This document shows positions 10,614 to 21,784 of a stretch of DNA of 64,000 nt, in pieces. The notes under the pieces are model-generated. The model was not told the DNA's origin. It saw only the letters and a program-made list of their open reading frames with translations, and searched no databases. The DNA comes from Chamaecyparis obtusa. Taxonomy: Eukaryota > Streptophyta > Pinopsida > Cupressales > Cupressaceae. The DNA lies in NCBI GenBank assembly GCA_027943335.1, contig BSBK01000869.1, positions 1,832,001-1,896,000 of the forward strand, written 5' to 3'. The position numbers were made by a program, and so were the translations under genes. The stretch's first letter is position 1. Each line of letters begins with the position of its first letter.

Positions 10614-13310
10614 ATGGAAGAAGCAAAGAACTTTGCAGCTCCTTTAGGGACCTTTAGAGAAAGTAAAATACCCCGAAGATTTTCCAGCTATGTGGCTTTA
10701 ATGAATGATCTCTCTAAACCTTCTAATGCATCAAAAACCCTCAAACACCAAGTATGGAAGGATGCCATGACAGAAGAATACCAGTCTATCTTAAAAAAAC
10801 GATGTTTGGGAAGTTGTTTCAAGGCCAAAGGAAAAATCTATTGTTTCATCCAAGTGGCTATTCAAAATCAAGTATGCTGCAGATGGAAGTATAGAGAAAC
10901 ATAAAGCCATATTTGTTGCCAGAGGTTTCTCACAGAAAGAAGGAATTGATTATGATGAAACGTTTGCACCTATTGCTAGATATACCCTTGTCAGAGCAGT
11001 TCTAGCCATTGCAGTAGCCAAATGATGGAAAGTTCATCAGATGGATGTAAAGACTACATTCCTAAATGGGAAAATAGAGGAAGAAGTTTAGAGCAACCAG
11101 AAGGATTTGAGATTCACACTGCAGAATCTCATGTGTGCAGATTGAAGAAAGTTCTCTATGGACTTAAACAGGCCCCCGGGGCATGGTATTAGAGAATCGA
11201 TAGCTTTCTCATTGAATTGAGATTTTCTAAGAATGATGCAAATCCAAATCTATACTTCAAGCAAAGAAAAGGTGATATGTTAATATTAATCTTGTATGTT
11301 GATGATCTGTTGATGACAGTAGAAGATCACCTTATTGATCAATGTAAAAAAGACCTTGCTAAAGAGTTTGAAATGAAGGATTTAGGCCTTCTAATTACTT
11401 CCTTGGATTGGAAGTTTGGCAAAACTTAGACAACATTGTGCTTAATCAAGGAAAGTACACCTTGGACATATTGAAGAGATTTGGTATGATGAACTGCAGA
11501 TCCATGTCTTCTCCCTTGGAAACAAACCTTCATAAACTAAAGGAGGCAGCAACAAATTCTCTGTTTGCAAATCCTACCCTCTACAGGCAGATAATTGGAT
11601 CCTTGATGTACCTGGTTAATACTAGACCGGATCTGTTATGCAGTAAATGCCTTGAGTCAGTTTATGTGTGAGTCTAAGGAGATACATCTTATGGCTGTGA
11701 AGCATATTATGAGATACCTTCAAGGTACTCTAAATTATGCCCTCAATTATGAGAAAGTTGACTTGAATCTACATGGATTCACAGATTCTGATTGGGCTGG
11801 AAGTGTAACTGATAGAAAAAGTACCTTTGGTTGCTGCCTCAGTTTGGGATCCGCCATGATATCTTGGATGTACAGGAAACAATCTTCAATAGCTCAGAGT
11901 TCTACAGAGGCCGAATATATTGCAACCTCTATGGCAGCAAGAGAAGCAGTATGGCTCAAGAAACTGCTTGTGGGATTATTCGGTAAGCCCTTGAAACCTA
12001 CAGTCATCCATTGTGATAATAAGAGTTGCATAAAACTTTCTGTGAATCCGGTATTTCACGATAGATCCAAGTATATAGAGATTCCTTATCGTTATGTGAG
12101 AGACATGATGAATAAGAATGTGATTCAGTTGGAATATTAGTACAGGAGATCAGACAACAGATATTCTCACCAAGCCACTTGCCAGAGTGAAAGTTGAATA
12201 CTTCAGGAAAGGTCTTGGTGTTAATCCTAACCGGTTACTGAGAGGGGGGGTGAATCAGTAAATACAATTTCTACTTCAATTTATCCTTCTATATATATAT
12301 TTTTGCAATTTTAAAAGAATATAACAACACTCATAAACAGAAATTGAAATGCACGGGTAAACACAACATATATACGTGAAAACCCTTGATTAGAAGGAGA
12401 AAACCACGGTGGGACAAAACCCACAACTTTACTACTGCGGTAATAAAGATGCCTTGTTAGAGGCTTACAAAGCACTAGTAAGAGTGTTACCCGGTTAAGG
12501 GATTTGGTAGAAGACCTGTTAGGATTTTGACCCTGTTAGGAGTCGCCTTGTAAGAGGACTTTCAACACCAATAAAGATGTTACTCAGTAAAGGGATTTAT
12601 ACAAAAAACTTGTTAGGGTTCACCCTGATTAAGGGATTTGAATATGCTTCACAATCTAAAGCAATGATCTTATGATGACACTTTCTATCTAATCAGATCA
12701 TACCTGTTCCCCTTTGCTCTGCTTGGTTGTTGAACCTTTCTCTCTCCTTCACCTCTCGTGACTGTAACTCGTCTCAGAAGATTTCGCTCTCCTACTCTTG
12801 ATATTTAACAACACTCCTTTCATGTCCTATGATGTATATTTATAAGAGATTAATCTCATAAAAATTACATCTCATAGATCCACCAAGCTGTAAACTCTCT
12901 CATAAATCACGCATGCAAAACCCTTGAATAAAAAGCTTGCAAACTGATCCTAAGTTTACCTTGAAACACTCGTAGATAAAACAAAGCTAACTCCAGTTAC
13001 ACTGAAAAAGCTAACACGAGTTTTACTGAAAGCGCTCCTTATAATCCGGTTTGGATTATCATGCACTTAACCGGTAAAGAGCTTGTACCCGGTTAGTCAT
13101 CTGTTCCCTGTGTGTTTCCTATGACCGGTTGGAATAACCTAGACCGGTATAAGTGTGACCTGTTAAAGTACACCGCTTCCTTGTTTAGTCTACCGGTTCA
13201 TAATTATGAGTACCAGTGTGATGTACTGGTGTTCCGGTGGGATTGATGTTTGCTATGACTTCACCATTGACAACTAATCTATGTCAACACTTGGTATGAT
13301 TGAATTGTAA
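10614..13310 (+). pseudogene. pol: G reverse transcriptase-RNase H remnant, split by solo LTR I
   Basis: Final third of the Copia polyprotein. RT motifs are readable across frames: QMDVK near 11039, YVDD at 11295-11306, then RNase H with DSDWAGS near 11786 and QSSTEAEYIATS near 11893. At least four frame changes or stops occur (for example a stop near 11023, one near 11087, shifts near 11405 and 11650). The last codons are separated by I: the frame reaches GLG at 12218 and resumes after 13294 with LGMIEL and a TAA at 13308-13310, as in E and C. Confidence 0.9.
12219..13289 (-). mobile_element. Solo LTR I (K/J-related family)
   Basis: 1071 bp from TGTTAATCC to ATGTCAACA, with a perfect CTTGG duplication (12214-12218, 13290-13294). 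It splits the pol end of G cleanly. Read on the minus strand its tail, GATTCACCCCCCTCTCAG, parallels the LTR end of K and J (GATTCACCCCTCCCCTCTCAG-like), so it belongs to a related Copia family in reverse. The AACCGGTT-type hexamer recurs about ten times. No internal region remains, as expected after LTR-LTR recombination. Confidence 0.9.
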
Positions 13311-13416
13311 TTTGCATTGTAATCTTTACTGATATATATAAATATATAAGATGTTTAATGTGTAAACTTCTTTTGTCATATGTGTTGATATATGACTTTA
13401 TGGGCTCTACCCCCTG

Positions 13417-13585
13417 TGTTCATCTCTAAAAGGTGACGATCTTTTGGAAATGAACACTTGTATTCAAACATTATAAGATGACGATCTTGTAATGTTGATA
13501 TCATGCTGACTTGATATCATTCATGGATGTGCCATGATCTGTTATGGTAGACATTATGTGACGTAATGTCAGTGCACATACCATA
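13417..13585 (+). other. G 3' untranslated structured module (GACG-loop hairpins)
   Basis: Three hairpins lie between the pol stop and the PPT. Hairpin 1 (13417-13456) has an about 18-bp stem with one mismatch around loop GACG at 13435-13438. Hairpin 2 (13467-13496) has a 13-bp stem with one G-T wobble around GACG at 13480-13483. Hairpin 3 (13543-13585) has outer arms TATGGTA and TACCATA, an inner stem GACATTA/TAATGTC, and the shared phrase AGTGCACATACC. The same layout recurs in E and D and partly in C. Function is unknown; an RNA role in the element life cycle is inferred. Confidence 0.75.
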
Positions 13586-13644
13586 GCTAAGATTTATAAG
13601 GAGAATGTGATATTCTCGAGCATATCATCATTTAAGTGTCAGGA

Positions 13645-13842
13645 ATTATGTGATACTTATCATCATGTGTTATGTGATGTTTGTCTTCACGAGATATGTG
13701 AGACTTCTTATCATGAGTTATGTGATATACTTAGTGCTAGGAGTTATGTGACACCTCACAAGTTATGTGATACTTATCATCACGTGTTATGTGATGCTTG
13801 TCTTCATGAGATATGTGAGACTTCTTATCATGAGAAATGTGA
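13645..13842 (+). repeat. G 3' untranslated repeat array
   Basis: Two copies of an about 83-bp segment (13645-13727 and 13760-13842), each built from smaller units ending in TTATGTGAT or similar and containing GTGAT/ATCAC complementary pairs. The open frame across it (Cys- and His-rich peptide repeats) is a by-product of the repetition. A comparable array sits at the same place in E. Confidence 0.8.
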
Positions 13843-13868
13843 TATATATGATTTTTTCTTCCCTAGCT

Positions 13869-13877
13869 AAGAGGGAG
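13869..13877 (+). other. G polypurine tract
   Basis: AAGAGGGAG directly before the 3' LTR, preceded by CCCTAGCT. The same CCTAGCTAAGAGGGAG context occurs in E and D. It primes plus-strand DNA synthesis. Confidence 0.93.
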
Positions 13878-13984
13878 TGTTGTTGCATATAGCCACGATC
13901 AGATAAATTCATATTACTAATGCATATTTCAATTAGAGAAATTCATAATACTGAAGCATATACCATTGATCAGATTAAAGAGAC

Positions 13985-14023
<39 letters not shown>

Positions 14024-14564
14024 GATAATTATTATTATCACCATATATATATATTAATATATACAATTTTTATCATGCTCTATATTCTCTTTATGAACGA
14101 ATATGAAACAAACTCGATTACTAATTGGAATCGGTATCAACCCAATAACTAATGAATTGTAATTGGTATTGAATCAGTGTCAAACCCGATAATGAGTTTC
14201 AATGTTTTGTATTACCAAAGGGTGTAACGATTAGTCACACCTATGATAGGCGGGAGTCACGTCTATCATAGACGTGACTGATCACATTACCATGAACATA
14301 TTTATATTGCTCGGACTGTTTAATACAAGTACAAAAATTTTAAAGTACGAAGTATATTGAACAGCGACACATATATATTTCTTCATTACAATTTGATCAT
14401 AGTTGAATTACAAGTTCATTTCAATTACATACATTCAGTTCTTCTACTCCTGCAAATAAACATTGACATTGTTAGAGTCAAGATTTATATATATAATCAG
14501 CATTGCATATATATATGAAAGAATAAATTGAAATCTGAATAAGAAGTTTGCCTTGAATTTAACA
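13878..14564 (+). repeat. G 3' LTR
   Basis: 687 bp from TGTTGTTGC to TTTAACA, followed by TSD TCCTT. It is uninterrupted and shows the empty site of H. The palindrome at 14255-14279 is perfect here. Confidence 0.95.
14255..14279. promoter_or_regulatory. Perfect palindrome in G 3' LTR
   Basis: Arms of 12 nt (left arm AGTCACGTCTAT) around one base. It contains ACGT and CGTGAC, cores typical of plant bZIP sites. Binding is inferred, not shown. Confidence 0.55.
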
Positions 14565-14569
14565 TCCTT

Positions 14570-16045
14570 GTCTGATGTCAAAATTTGGATCATTGTTCCC
14601 AGGTCTGCAAGTGAGAAGGTCTGATTTTCTTTGATGGTTGCACTCAGATTTGAAATTTGCAGCCTCACATTACTCTGATTCTGTTGAATTTTGAACCCTT
14701 GGCTGCCCAGATTTGTATATTTTGATGATTTTGGCAACATTTTCCTTCGATTTTGAACTGCCAAGATGGGAAAATAATGTCATGACTTCATGTCTGCAAA
14801 TGAGATCTGATTTTCTGTGATCTTTTCTTGCACCCAGGTCTGGAATTCGCAGCCCTTTCTTGCTGTAATCTTCTTGGATATATGGCTTAAAAAGTGTATA
14901 CTTGGGATGGCTGAGGCTTGGATTTCAAATCCCTTATCCTGACTTGGAAATTCAATGGTGATCTGTGACTAAACTGCTCTGCCCTTAGTTCAAATTGCCC
15001 TGCAAGTGGATTGAGTAATTAATGAAATGGATTGGTGTTCCCTTTATATATCAGTCAAATCCAAAAGGTATGTCTTATCACCTAGGCCGACCTGGCTTGG
15101 TGAGAAGAAATAATCAAATAAAACCCAATTCCATTAACTAAAATTGTTGATATTTTGGCCTTCATGGCAAATATCCAATGCCTTGAGAATTTCGATAAAC
15201 ATAAATAATAATATTAAATATTGGGAATATTTAATATTTATTGTTTATTAATAAATCGATTATATATATATGCTTAAATGTCTAAATTAAGGAAATAATT
15301 AGACAGGGCCCAAAGTCGGCCTCTTGGGAAATTATATCCAAGTCAGCCTCTTGTGGAGGCACTCTAATTGTATATAAAGGCAAATCGATTCTTGGAAGAG
15401 AACACATCAAAAACATAACATGTGGTTCCTTCCTTCAAGAATTGAATGGCATTGTGTCCATTCATGAGTGCGAACTACCTTGGAATGCAAGCTTGATCAG
15501 ACCTTAATGAATGAAGAATGCAAATTATATCTGCCATTTAAAGTGCAGATCCTAGGGCAGATCTGAGACAACTTGAAGTTCAGATCAGTGGCATAATGGA
15601 GCGAATTAGGGAAGAATTATGCAGCCCTTGAGGAGCGACTTAGGGCAGAATTCTGCAGCCCTAGAGGAGCGAATTAGGGCAATATAAGGGTCGATCTTGT
15701 AGCCCTAGATCCGAGAATTATGGCAGACATAATAGAAGGCCAAATCAGGACAGATTGGCAACTTATTGTGAGCAAGCCTTGATAGCATACATGCAGATCG
15801 GATTCAATCAGTTATATTCAAATCCGAGCAATATTGGAGCAAGATTTCATATACAGATCAGGCCAATATTAAAGAGCATAATTGAAGATCTCAAAGGACC
15901 CATTCAGAGCTATAATCCGGGTATTATCTATCCTTGTTTTGTGATTTCTTATCATATCCTGTGCTAGTTTTGTTAGACTTCTATAGACTGATATATTCCT
16001 TGCTAGAATCTGAAATAAACTAACAAAAATCATCCCAATTAGTTA
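14570..16045. other. Noncoding region between G and N
   Basis: No gene is recognised. It was joined to 4101-5746 before G inserted. A minus-strand TATA-like box (rc CTGATATATAAAGGG) lies at 15040-15054 and a plus-strand TATA-like TATATAAAGG at 15371-15380. Short frames at 14444-14764 (minus) and 15755-15967 (plus) show no family features. Confidence 0.45.
15599..15710. repeat. Three-unit tandem repeat, about 34 bp
   Basis: Units start GGAGCGAATTAGGG or GGAGCGACTTAGGG at 15599, 15632 and 15666 and end in GCAGCCCT or GTAGCCCT. The third unit has an 11-bp expansion. Confidence 0.85.
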
Positions 16046-16050
16046 ATGGA

Positions 16051-17443
16051 TGTCATGTCCCCATTTCAAATAGAATTTTAATAATAATAATTAATAAAAT
16101 ATTAAATAAATGAGAATATTAAAATAGATAATATTATTATTATTAATAATAAAATTAGTCAATTAATAATATGAATGATAATTAATAAATATTATAAATA
16201 AATAATAAAAATTTGTAATAAAACTTATTATTAAATCAACTATATTATTAGTATAATAATGAAGAATATTCTGAATTAGATAATATTGTAATATAATCTA
16301 ATCTATTATTAAATATAATAATAAAAAATAATAAATAAATAAAATAAATAAATGATGGTAAATATATTGATGCCATCCCTTATAAACCACCATTTGTAGG
16401 CCCATTGCCTTTTATCTTGACGGTATGATAATTATCGTAGATGCTGCTACAATAACCAGTCAACGTTCTTTCTTGAACTTTATTACAAATTACGTTCTTG
16501 TGTATCACGGACACTAGTACAGGTGGTCACCACGTGGCTAAATCATAGTCTAAACAAGGATAGGTCTTCTCATCAAAGCATTGATAACAAAATCAATAGA
16601 AGGACATCGTCGATAGTGATCTATATGAGTCGTATTTTATTGGAAGAAGGTTTGGAGATGCCTAACAAACATCGACTCAGTTGATTGGTATCGATGTGCT
16701 TACATTAGATAATCTGTCTTGCATAAGATCAGTTAAGGATCAGTTGTGGATAATTAAGTTAAATTGGTAATCTACTTATCAGATATTTATGGATTTCTAG
16801 AATATTATGATGGAGGTGCAGTTTAATTAATAGAACGGGTTTGTTTAAACTGAAGAGGTATGTCTCCTCAACATCCAAAGGACGTTACCCTTCAATCTTG
16901 CAAGATATATGAGGGGCATCCATCCCATTCTTAAGGAAGGATCAGTCATCTCTGTATTATCTTATTATATACCCTTCCTAGATCGCTGGAAATTTACAGG
17001 GCAGATTATACATTTATACAAGTTATATCAGTCTGTATGTTATTTCATTCTTTATCACTATATTGCCAAGCAAGTAAATACATAAATTGAATTCAGGAAG
17101 ATCCTGTTTCATAGACACCTAGATTTGAATCTAAAAAAGATAAGCAAGGACCTAAAGGGAATATATCGTTTAAGTGATATCATAATATCAAATTTTATGC
17201 ACTATTGTTATTTAAAGATTATTTAAGGCCATTGAATTGATTTCCTCCAAAGTATCAATATAGCAGTCATTTTTTATGGATATGAGAATATAATTAATAC
17301 TATAGGAAGATTCTATCCTTGCATTACCAAAACATACAAAACACAATCATAACATTATGCAACAAGAAACAATTACGATCCAAAGTTCATAAATATAATC
17401 ATTAGATTGTGAAGATAGGAGGAACTTCGCAAGGGACATTATA
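16051..17443 (+). mobile_element. Probable solo LTR N (A/B-like length)
   Basis: Starts TGTCATGTCCCC, the start type of the F, A, B and L LTRs, and ends CATTATA. ATGGA flanks both ends (16046-16050, 17444-17448). The length of 1393 bp matches the 1.26-1.32 kb LTRs of A and B. The terminal TA in place of CA resembles the decayed end of A's 5' LTR. No PBS or PPT adjoins it. The left half is extremely AT-rich. Confidence 0.55.
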
Positions 17444-17536
17444 ATGGAAGTTGCCACTCTTGCTTTTATTTTAAAAATCGCACCTTTGAGCATTCAATTT
17501 GGGCCTCATCAAAAATTTGAACTATAGCCTCTTCAA

Positions 17537-18219
17537 TGTAATTTCCCAAATTTTGCTCACCTTGGATTAAATAAGCTATCGATGGAATTCGCGATTATTA
17601 ATTGAGTTTTACTTAATTAATAATAATACCGAGCTTATTACACAGTTGGCGTGCTTTTGGATTTTATATAGACCCTTGGTAGCATTAATGGGCAAATGGT
17701 TTAATTTATTATTTATTAATTTAGTGAATAATATTTAATCATTTAGTTCACTTAATTAATATTAAATGGGTGCCTAATTTTTATTTAAGCCCAAGTTCTT
17801 AATGGGCTGCAATGAGGTGATGCTAGGCACGTTTGACACCAAAGGGCCTCCTTTAATCATTCTCAAGCGTCAGCGACAAGTGGATTGATCCACACCAACA
17901 ACTATATTAATAGTTGGGTATTCGGTAGTGCATATCTGCATATACAGGTTTTAAAATATTTATAGTTAATTTCAATAAATGCTACTTGCATCTGATCGCT
18001 TTGTATACATTCCATTGATGAAAGAATAAGGAGAGTTGCTGGTGAATATTTAGTTGTAATTAGTATTTTGGCATTGTTATTTAAATTTTCTATATTGTTG
18101 AAAAATTCAAAGAAAGCATATACATCTAAGAGCACCAAAAATAGAAAAACACAAAAACTTCAAAAGCAACATACAAAAATCAGTCAATAGAGAAGACAGA
18201 TCTTGGCAAGGCTCTTACA
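17537..18219 (+). repeat. L 5' LTR
   Basis: 683 bp, TGTAATTTCCC to GCTCTTACA. Aligns end to end with 21785-22465 with many substitutions, showing old age. It carries the palindrome CAACTATATTAATAGTTG at 17899-17916. Confidence 0.9.
17899..17916. promoter_or_regulatory. TATA-like palindrome in L LTR
   Basis: CAACTATATTAATAGTTG: perfect 7-nt arms around ATTA. The second LTR keeps it unchanged at 22150-22167 although the LTRs have diverged. It parallels the palindrome of the A and B LTRs in form. Confidence 0.5.
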
Positions 18220-18220
18220 A

Positions 18221-18232
18221 TGGTATCAAAGC
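18221..18232 (+). other. L primer binding site
   Basis: TGGTATCAAAGC, one base after the LTR, one mismatch from the initiator-Met tRNA complement. K uses the same variant. Confidence 0.85.
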
Positions 18233-18445
18233 TTGCATGCTAAGTGTTTGTCAAACATTCAAATTTCAAAACAATATCTATCATTGGTTTTGCAATCTAG
18301 TGTTATTTCACAATTAGAACTGCAAGGGGTTCTTGTAGGATTGGGCTTGTTCATGCAACCGATAATATTTGATCCAAGCAGGTTCTACTCACACAGGACA
18401 ACAGAGCTTCCTGGTTGTGAGTTTCGAAGACCACAGACAACAGAG

Positions 18446-20060
18446 ATGAATGACAGAAGGGGTGGAAGTCTACCCAGGTAGACTGTATAGGATGATGAAA
18501 GGGAGGCTAAGGAATTGTTTAGAAAAATAGCAGCAGGTCAACAATAGTTGGCATATGGCCAGCATTAGGTAGCTACAGTGTTGCAATAGCTCTCTGATAC
18601 ACTTCAACAGTTGATATTGTCCAGGGGGCATAACAGGGACAGAGTCTCATGTAGTAGTTCAGCTAGCTCGCACAGGTCACGAGATGAGCATACAAGTACT
18701 TTTGATAGGCCATCACATCCTACCTTCCTGAGACCAGGTTCAGATGAGGGCAGTGGTGACAATGAGGCTGCCTCATTTATAGATGATGTTCTTGCTATGC
18801 ATGCAGAATGAGATGCTTTACCTCATGATGTGAAACAATATCTCAACTTTGACAGGTTTATGAGCCAAAAGAGGGAGCACTCCAAAGCGAGACCAAATGG
18901 TAGGCAAAGGGCTAAAAACAATGATCTTAAAGATGCAACCAGTAAGCTCACTCTTCCCATGTTTGATGGTAGTGGGAAAGTTACTACCTGGGCTTGGATC
19001 GGTAAGGTGGACACATATCTGACTCTTAGGCCTATGACAGATGTGGATGCTATAAAATCACGACTTTGCATTTAGACGAGGTAGCCCATGAGTGGTGGCA
19101 TCATGGGATAGTTACCCTTCATCATAATTTGATTACATCATACCGAGAGTTTGCGGACAGGTTGGTAGAGCATTTTGATTAGAAAGATCTAGAAACTTAT
19201 TTCTGGGACCTTGCTTAACTCAAGCAAACATGCAGTTTGGAGTCCTTTATTAGTGAGTTCTTGAGACTCTGTCATGGTTCTTGGCGTGATAGAGAAGCGC
19301 CTAGACATGCTATTTATAGAGGGGTTCAGGAGCCACTCCGAGGGTGGCTTAAGGCATTTGATCCACCTTTCCTGTAGGGGGCCATCAAGAAGGCCAGGAG
19401 CATGGAGCTTCCAACTCCTAAGAGGCAAGCACAACCTAAACCTATAACTTCACCTGCAGATGAGGTACACCCACCAGTTGTTGACGAGAAAAGGAAATCA
19501 GTTGTGAAACATGATGAGGCAACTCGTGAGGATTTAAGGAGACAACTTTGCTATTGGTGGAAAGAGCCTTTTGACAGAGATCACACTTGCCCTTTGAGGC
19601 CTAGGGGTAGGGAAAAGCATTCTATGTGGGTGTACTATGATGAGGTTGAAGCTGAAACTTCACATCAGCCAACTGGTTCAGATGTTGATGCGGCTCAAGG
19701 AGTCACTACAGAGTTTGGTCTTGATGCCAAGTTATCACCCATAGTTTTATCCACCATTGTACCACTTCCCTCCACTTTCAAGATGAGAGGATTTGTGGAT
19801 GGACAACATTGCATTTTCATGTTAGACACTAGGGGCACACATAATTTCATACATTAAGGATTTGTTAGCCGGTGTGGTCTTTAGGTGGAGTTTGCTAGGT
19901 TTTGTGTCAGGGTGGCAAATGGCTACACCTTTACCTGTACCAGACGTATATGTCATCTCTCATTATTCCTTGGTGACTATGAGATGCAGTCAGATTTTTA
20001 TGTGATCAATTTGGGGGAGATAGATGTTGTGCTAGGGATGTAGTGGTTACAGATATCGAG
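18446..20060 (+). pseudogene. gag: L gag-protease remnant (Ty3/Gypsy type)
   Basis: The likely start is ATG at 18446. A Ser/Arg-rich head is followed by the Gypsy capsid signature LPMFDGSGKVTTWAW near 18953-18997 and then, across stops and a frame change near 19075, by WWH, a degraded zinc-binding stretch CYWWKEPFDRDHTCP near 19549 (one expected Cys is Trp) and the aspartic protease motif MLDTRGTHNFI with its Asp at 19825. The protease end, INLGEIDVVLGM, reaches a stop at 20041. Stops occur at more than ten codons, so it is dead. Capsid and protease would package RNA and mature the particle. Confidence 0.85.
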
Positions 20061-20189
20061 GAGTTTTATCTCGGCTTGAGCTTGATGAAGATGAGGTTTG
20101 AGTATTGAAGCAGGAGATATGTCTTGCAAGGTATCATAGAGGGGAGTTTGCGCACTATGTCTCTTTGTGTAGACGATAATAGAGACCAT

Positions 20190-21085
20190 AGTTGGAAAAC
20201 TCGCTAAAGCCAAAAACTTGCCAAGGCTTGAAAAAAATTCGGGAAAAACTCGGCTAGTTTTCGGCAAAAAACTTGGGAACTTAAAAAATTGCTTAAATTT
20301 AATTAACAATGCATTTTTTTTTGCAAAACTCAATTAGAAGATGCATTCAATGAGTCAATAAATGAGAACACAAAAGAAACAAGCTTAGTTTAGATATATT
20401 TAAACACAAAGTGGGTATAGAATCGCATTCTCATGAGGAATGTGGATGGCTGGAAGCAAAATAGTAAATAATTTATGTAAAATTAGAATTAAATACATCA
20501 TTACAATTATATCTTCCTTTTCCTAGCTCTAGTAAAAACTAACAGAGAGGTAGAACTAGAGGGTCTAGTCCTAGAAGTTTGCACTGGGCATGATTGCGCC
20601 TCCTCGTTCAGTATGTCTGACTGAGTTTGTGGCTTGTCCTCCATCCTGGATGTAGCTTTGCCTCTAGCTTCTCTTGGCACTAGCAATGACTACTCATTCA
20701 AGTCAATGTCATCCAGTGTAAAACCAAATCCACCCCCCTCCTCCATAGCCTGCCTCTCCAAATCATTAATGTCATGCTCTTCAAAAACCACCTCAAACTC
20801 GCTTCATATCCACCTCAAATCCACTTCAAATCGATAGAAATCAGTTTGCAAGTGTTTGGAAGACTATTTTCCCCCTCTTAGCAAAATACAAGTGAAGAAA
20901 TGTGAAATGAAATTAATTTGGGTTGTTTTTTGCCTTTAAATGCTGTTATAAAACTACGACCGAAATTTTAACAAAAACTCGGCAAGTACTTGGTAAGTTT
21001 TTGCCAAAAATTAGACGAGCTTTTGGTGCGAGTAAAAGCTGTAAAAACTCGCCAAGCCAGAAAACTGGGCCAGGTTTTGCAACTC
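20190..21085 (-). mobile_element. Insert M in L, possible hAT-like DNA transposon remnant
   Basis: A 0.9 kb segment interrupts L between its protease and 3' coding-like region. Both ends carry phrases like AAAACTCGCTAAAGCC and AAAAACTCGCCAAGCC, and the outermost parts are weakly inverted (AGTTGGAAAAC left; AGTTGCAAAAC on the complement at right). A minus-strand frame inside resembles an acidic transposase tail. I found no clear 8-bp target duplication, so class and edges are uncertain. Confidence 0.4.
20507..20803 (-). pseudogene. Acidic C-terminal fragment, transposase-like
   Basis: On the minus strand about 98 codons read through one TAG to a stop at 20507-20509. The fragment is rich in Glu and Asp (FEVVFEEHDINDLERQA, then TLDDIDLNE), followed by a Ser/Thr/Arg tail ending TRARKRKI. 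Acidic tails with a final basic patch occur in plant hAT transposases, but no catalytic region remains here, so the assignment is weak. Confidence 0.3.
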
Positions 21086-21099
21086 GGAGAGTTCTCTGC

Positions 21100-21747
21100 C
21101 AGTATTACATCTATGGTAGAGACTACAAAGACTTGATACGATTCAGGTGGAGCAAGTCACACGTCATTTCTTCCGCAATTCACGATTGCATAGTTCAAAT
21201 CAACATATGGGTGCAGTTCTCTTTGTAAACAATCCTTTGTTTGATATTGATGTTACTTTGTCATATGGCAATCCGTTATTTGAGTTTGATGTTGGTCTCC
21301 CTCAAGGGATGATGTTTGGGATTCCGCCAGTGCACCTCAATTTCAAACGGTTCTTATAGGATTTTGAACAGGTTTTAGTGAGGAGTTCTCAGAGGTGTAC
21401 ATAGTGAGGAGTGCATACAGTTGTACCTTTGATCCTCATGTTCAGGATATCTACTAGGTGAAGAACTTGTCAGTGTTTGACTTTAATGATTGGTATGATA
21501 ACTTATCTTGTGTTGAGAAAGGTGGCAAGTCTAGTCTGCCTGTTGAGTTGCTTCTGTGTTATGTTCGTGTTGCAATATCACCAATTGTGGCATCGAGTTC
21601 AATTTCGCAGACTATGTTGATCATACGGATGATGTTGATCTACGAGAATTATTTGGTGATGACAGGGACATTACACATTTATCCGTGGGATCCTGGGAGA
21701 GGTGCGACTTCCTTGGGGGTTGGGGTATGGTGAGTAGCTGGATGTGA
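21100..21747 (+). pseudogene. L 3' coding-like region, shares a motif with A and B
   Basis: Broken frames between M and the PPT. One passage (near 21395-21455) reads YIVRSAYSC followed by TFDPHVQDIY, which parallels YAHHFSFDPQVEDL in A and IHHFSFDPSVEDL in B. A further match, GDDRDITH near 21655, parallels GDCKDITP in B and a GDNWDITH-like reading in A. So the 3' part of L and the A/B frame share ancestry. No known Gypsy domain is recognised in it. Confidence 0.5.
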
Positions 21748-21769
21748 GATTGCTTGGGGAAAAGCAATT
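21748..21769 (+). other. PPT-proximal hairpin of L
   Basis: GATTGCTTG, loop GGGA, then AAAGCAATT: eight pairs including one wobble, one mismatch next to the loop. The same hairpin precedes the PPT in A (perfect) and B (two wobbles). Confidence 0.6.
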
Positions 21770-21784
21770 TCAGGGACGTTGGAT

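Larger units (their letters stand above)
5752..14564 (+). mobile_element. Copia LTR retrotransposon G, complete but decayed
   Basis: Full-length Ty1/Copia element bounded by perfect 5-bp target duplications TCCTT (5747-5751 and 14565-14569). In order it has a 5' LTR, PBS at 8228, broken gag-pol, a structured 3' untranslated segment, PPT AAGAGGGAG at 13869-13877 and a 3' LTR. Two later elements interrupt it: H in the 5' LTR and I at the end of pol. The gag-pol has many stops and frameshifts, so it cannot encode its own proteins. Its proteins and 3' module resemble those of E, a sister family. Confidence 0.95.

Noticed and set aside
13607..13870. 87-codon Cys/His-rich frame
   Set aside because: Translation of the G 3' repeat array; both repeat units lie in a noncoding segment between pol stop and PPT.
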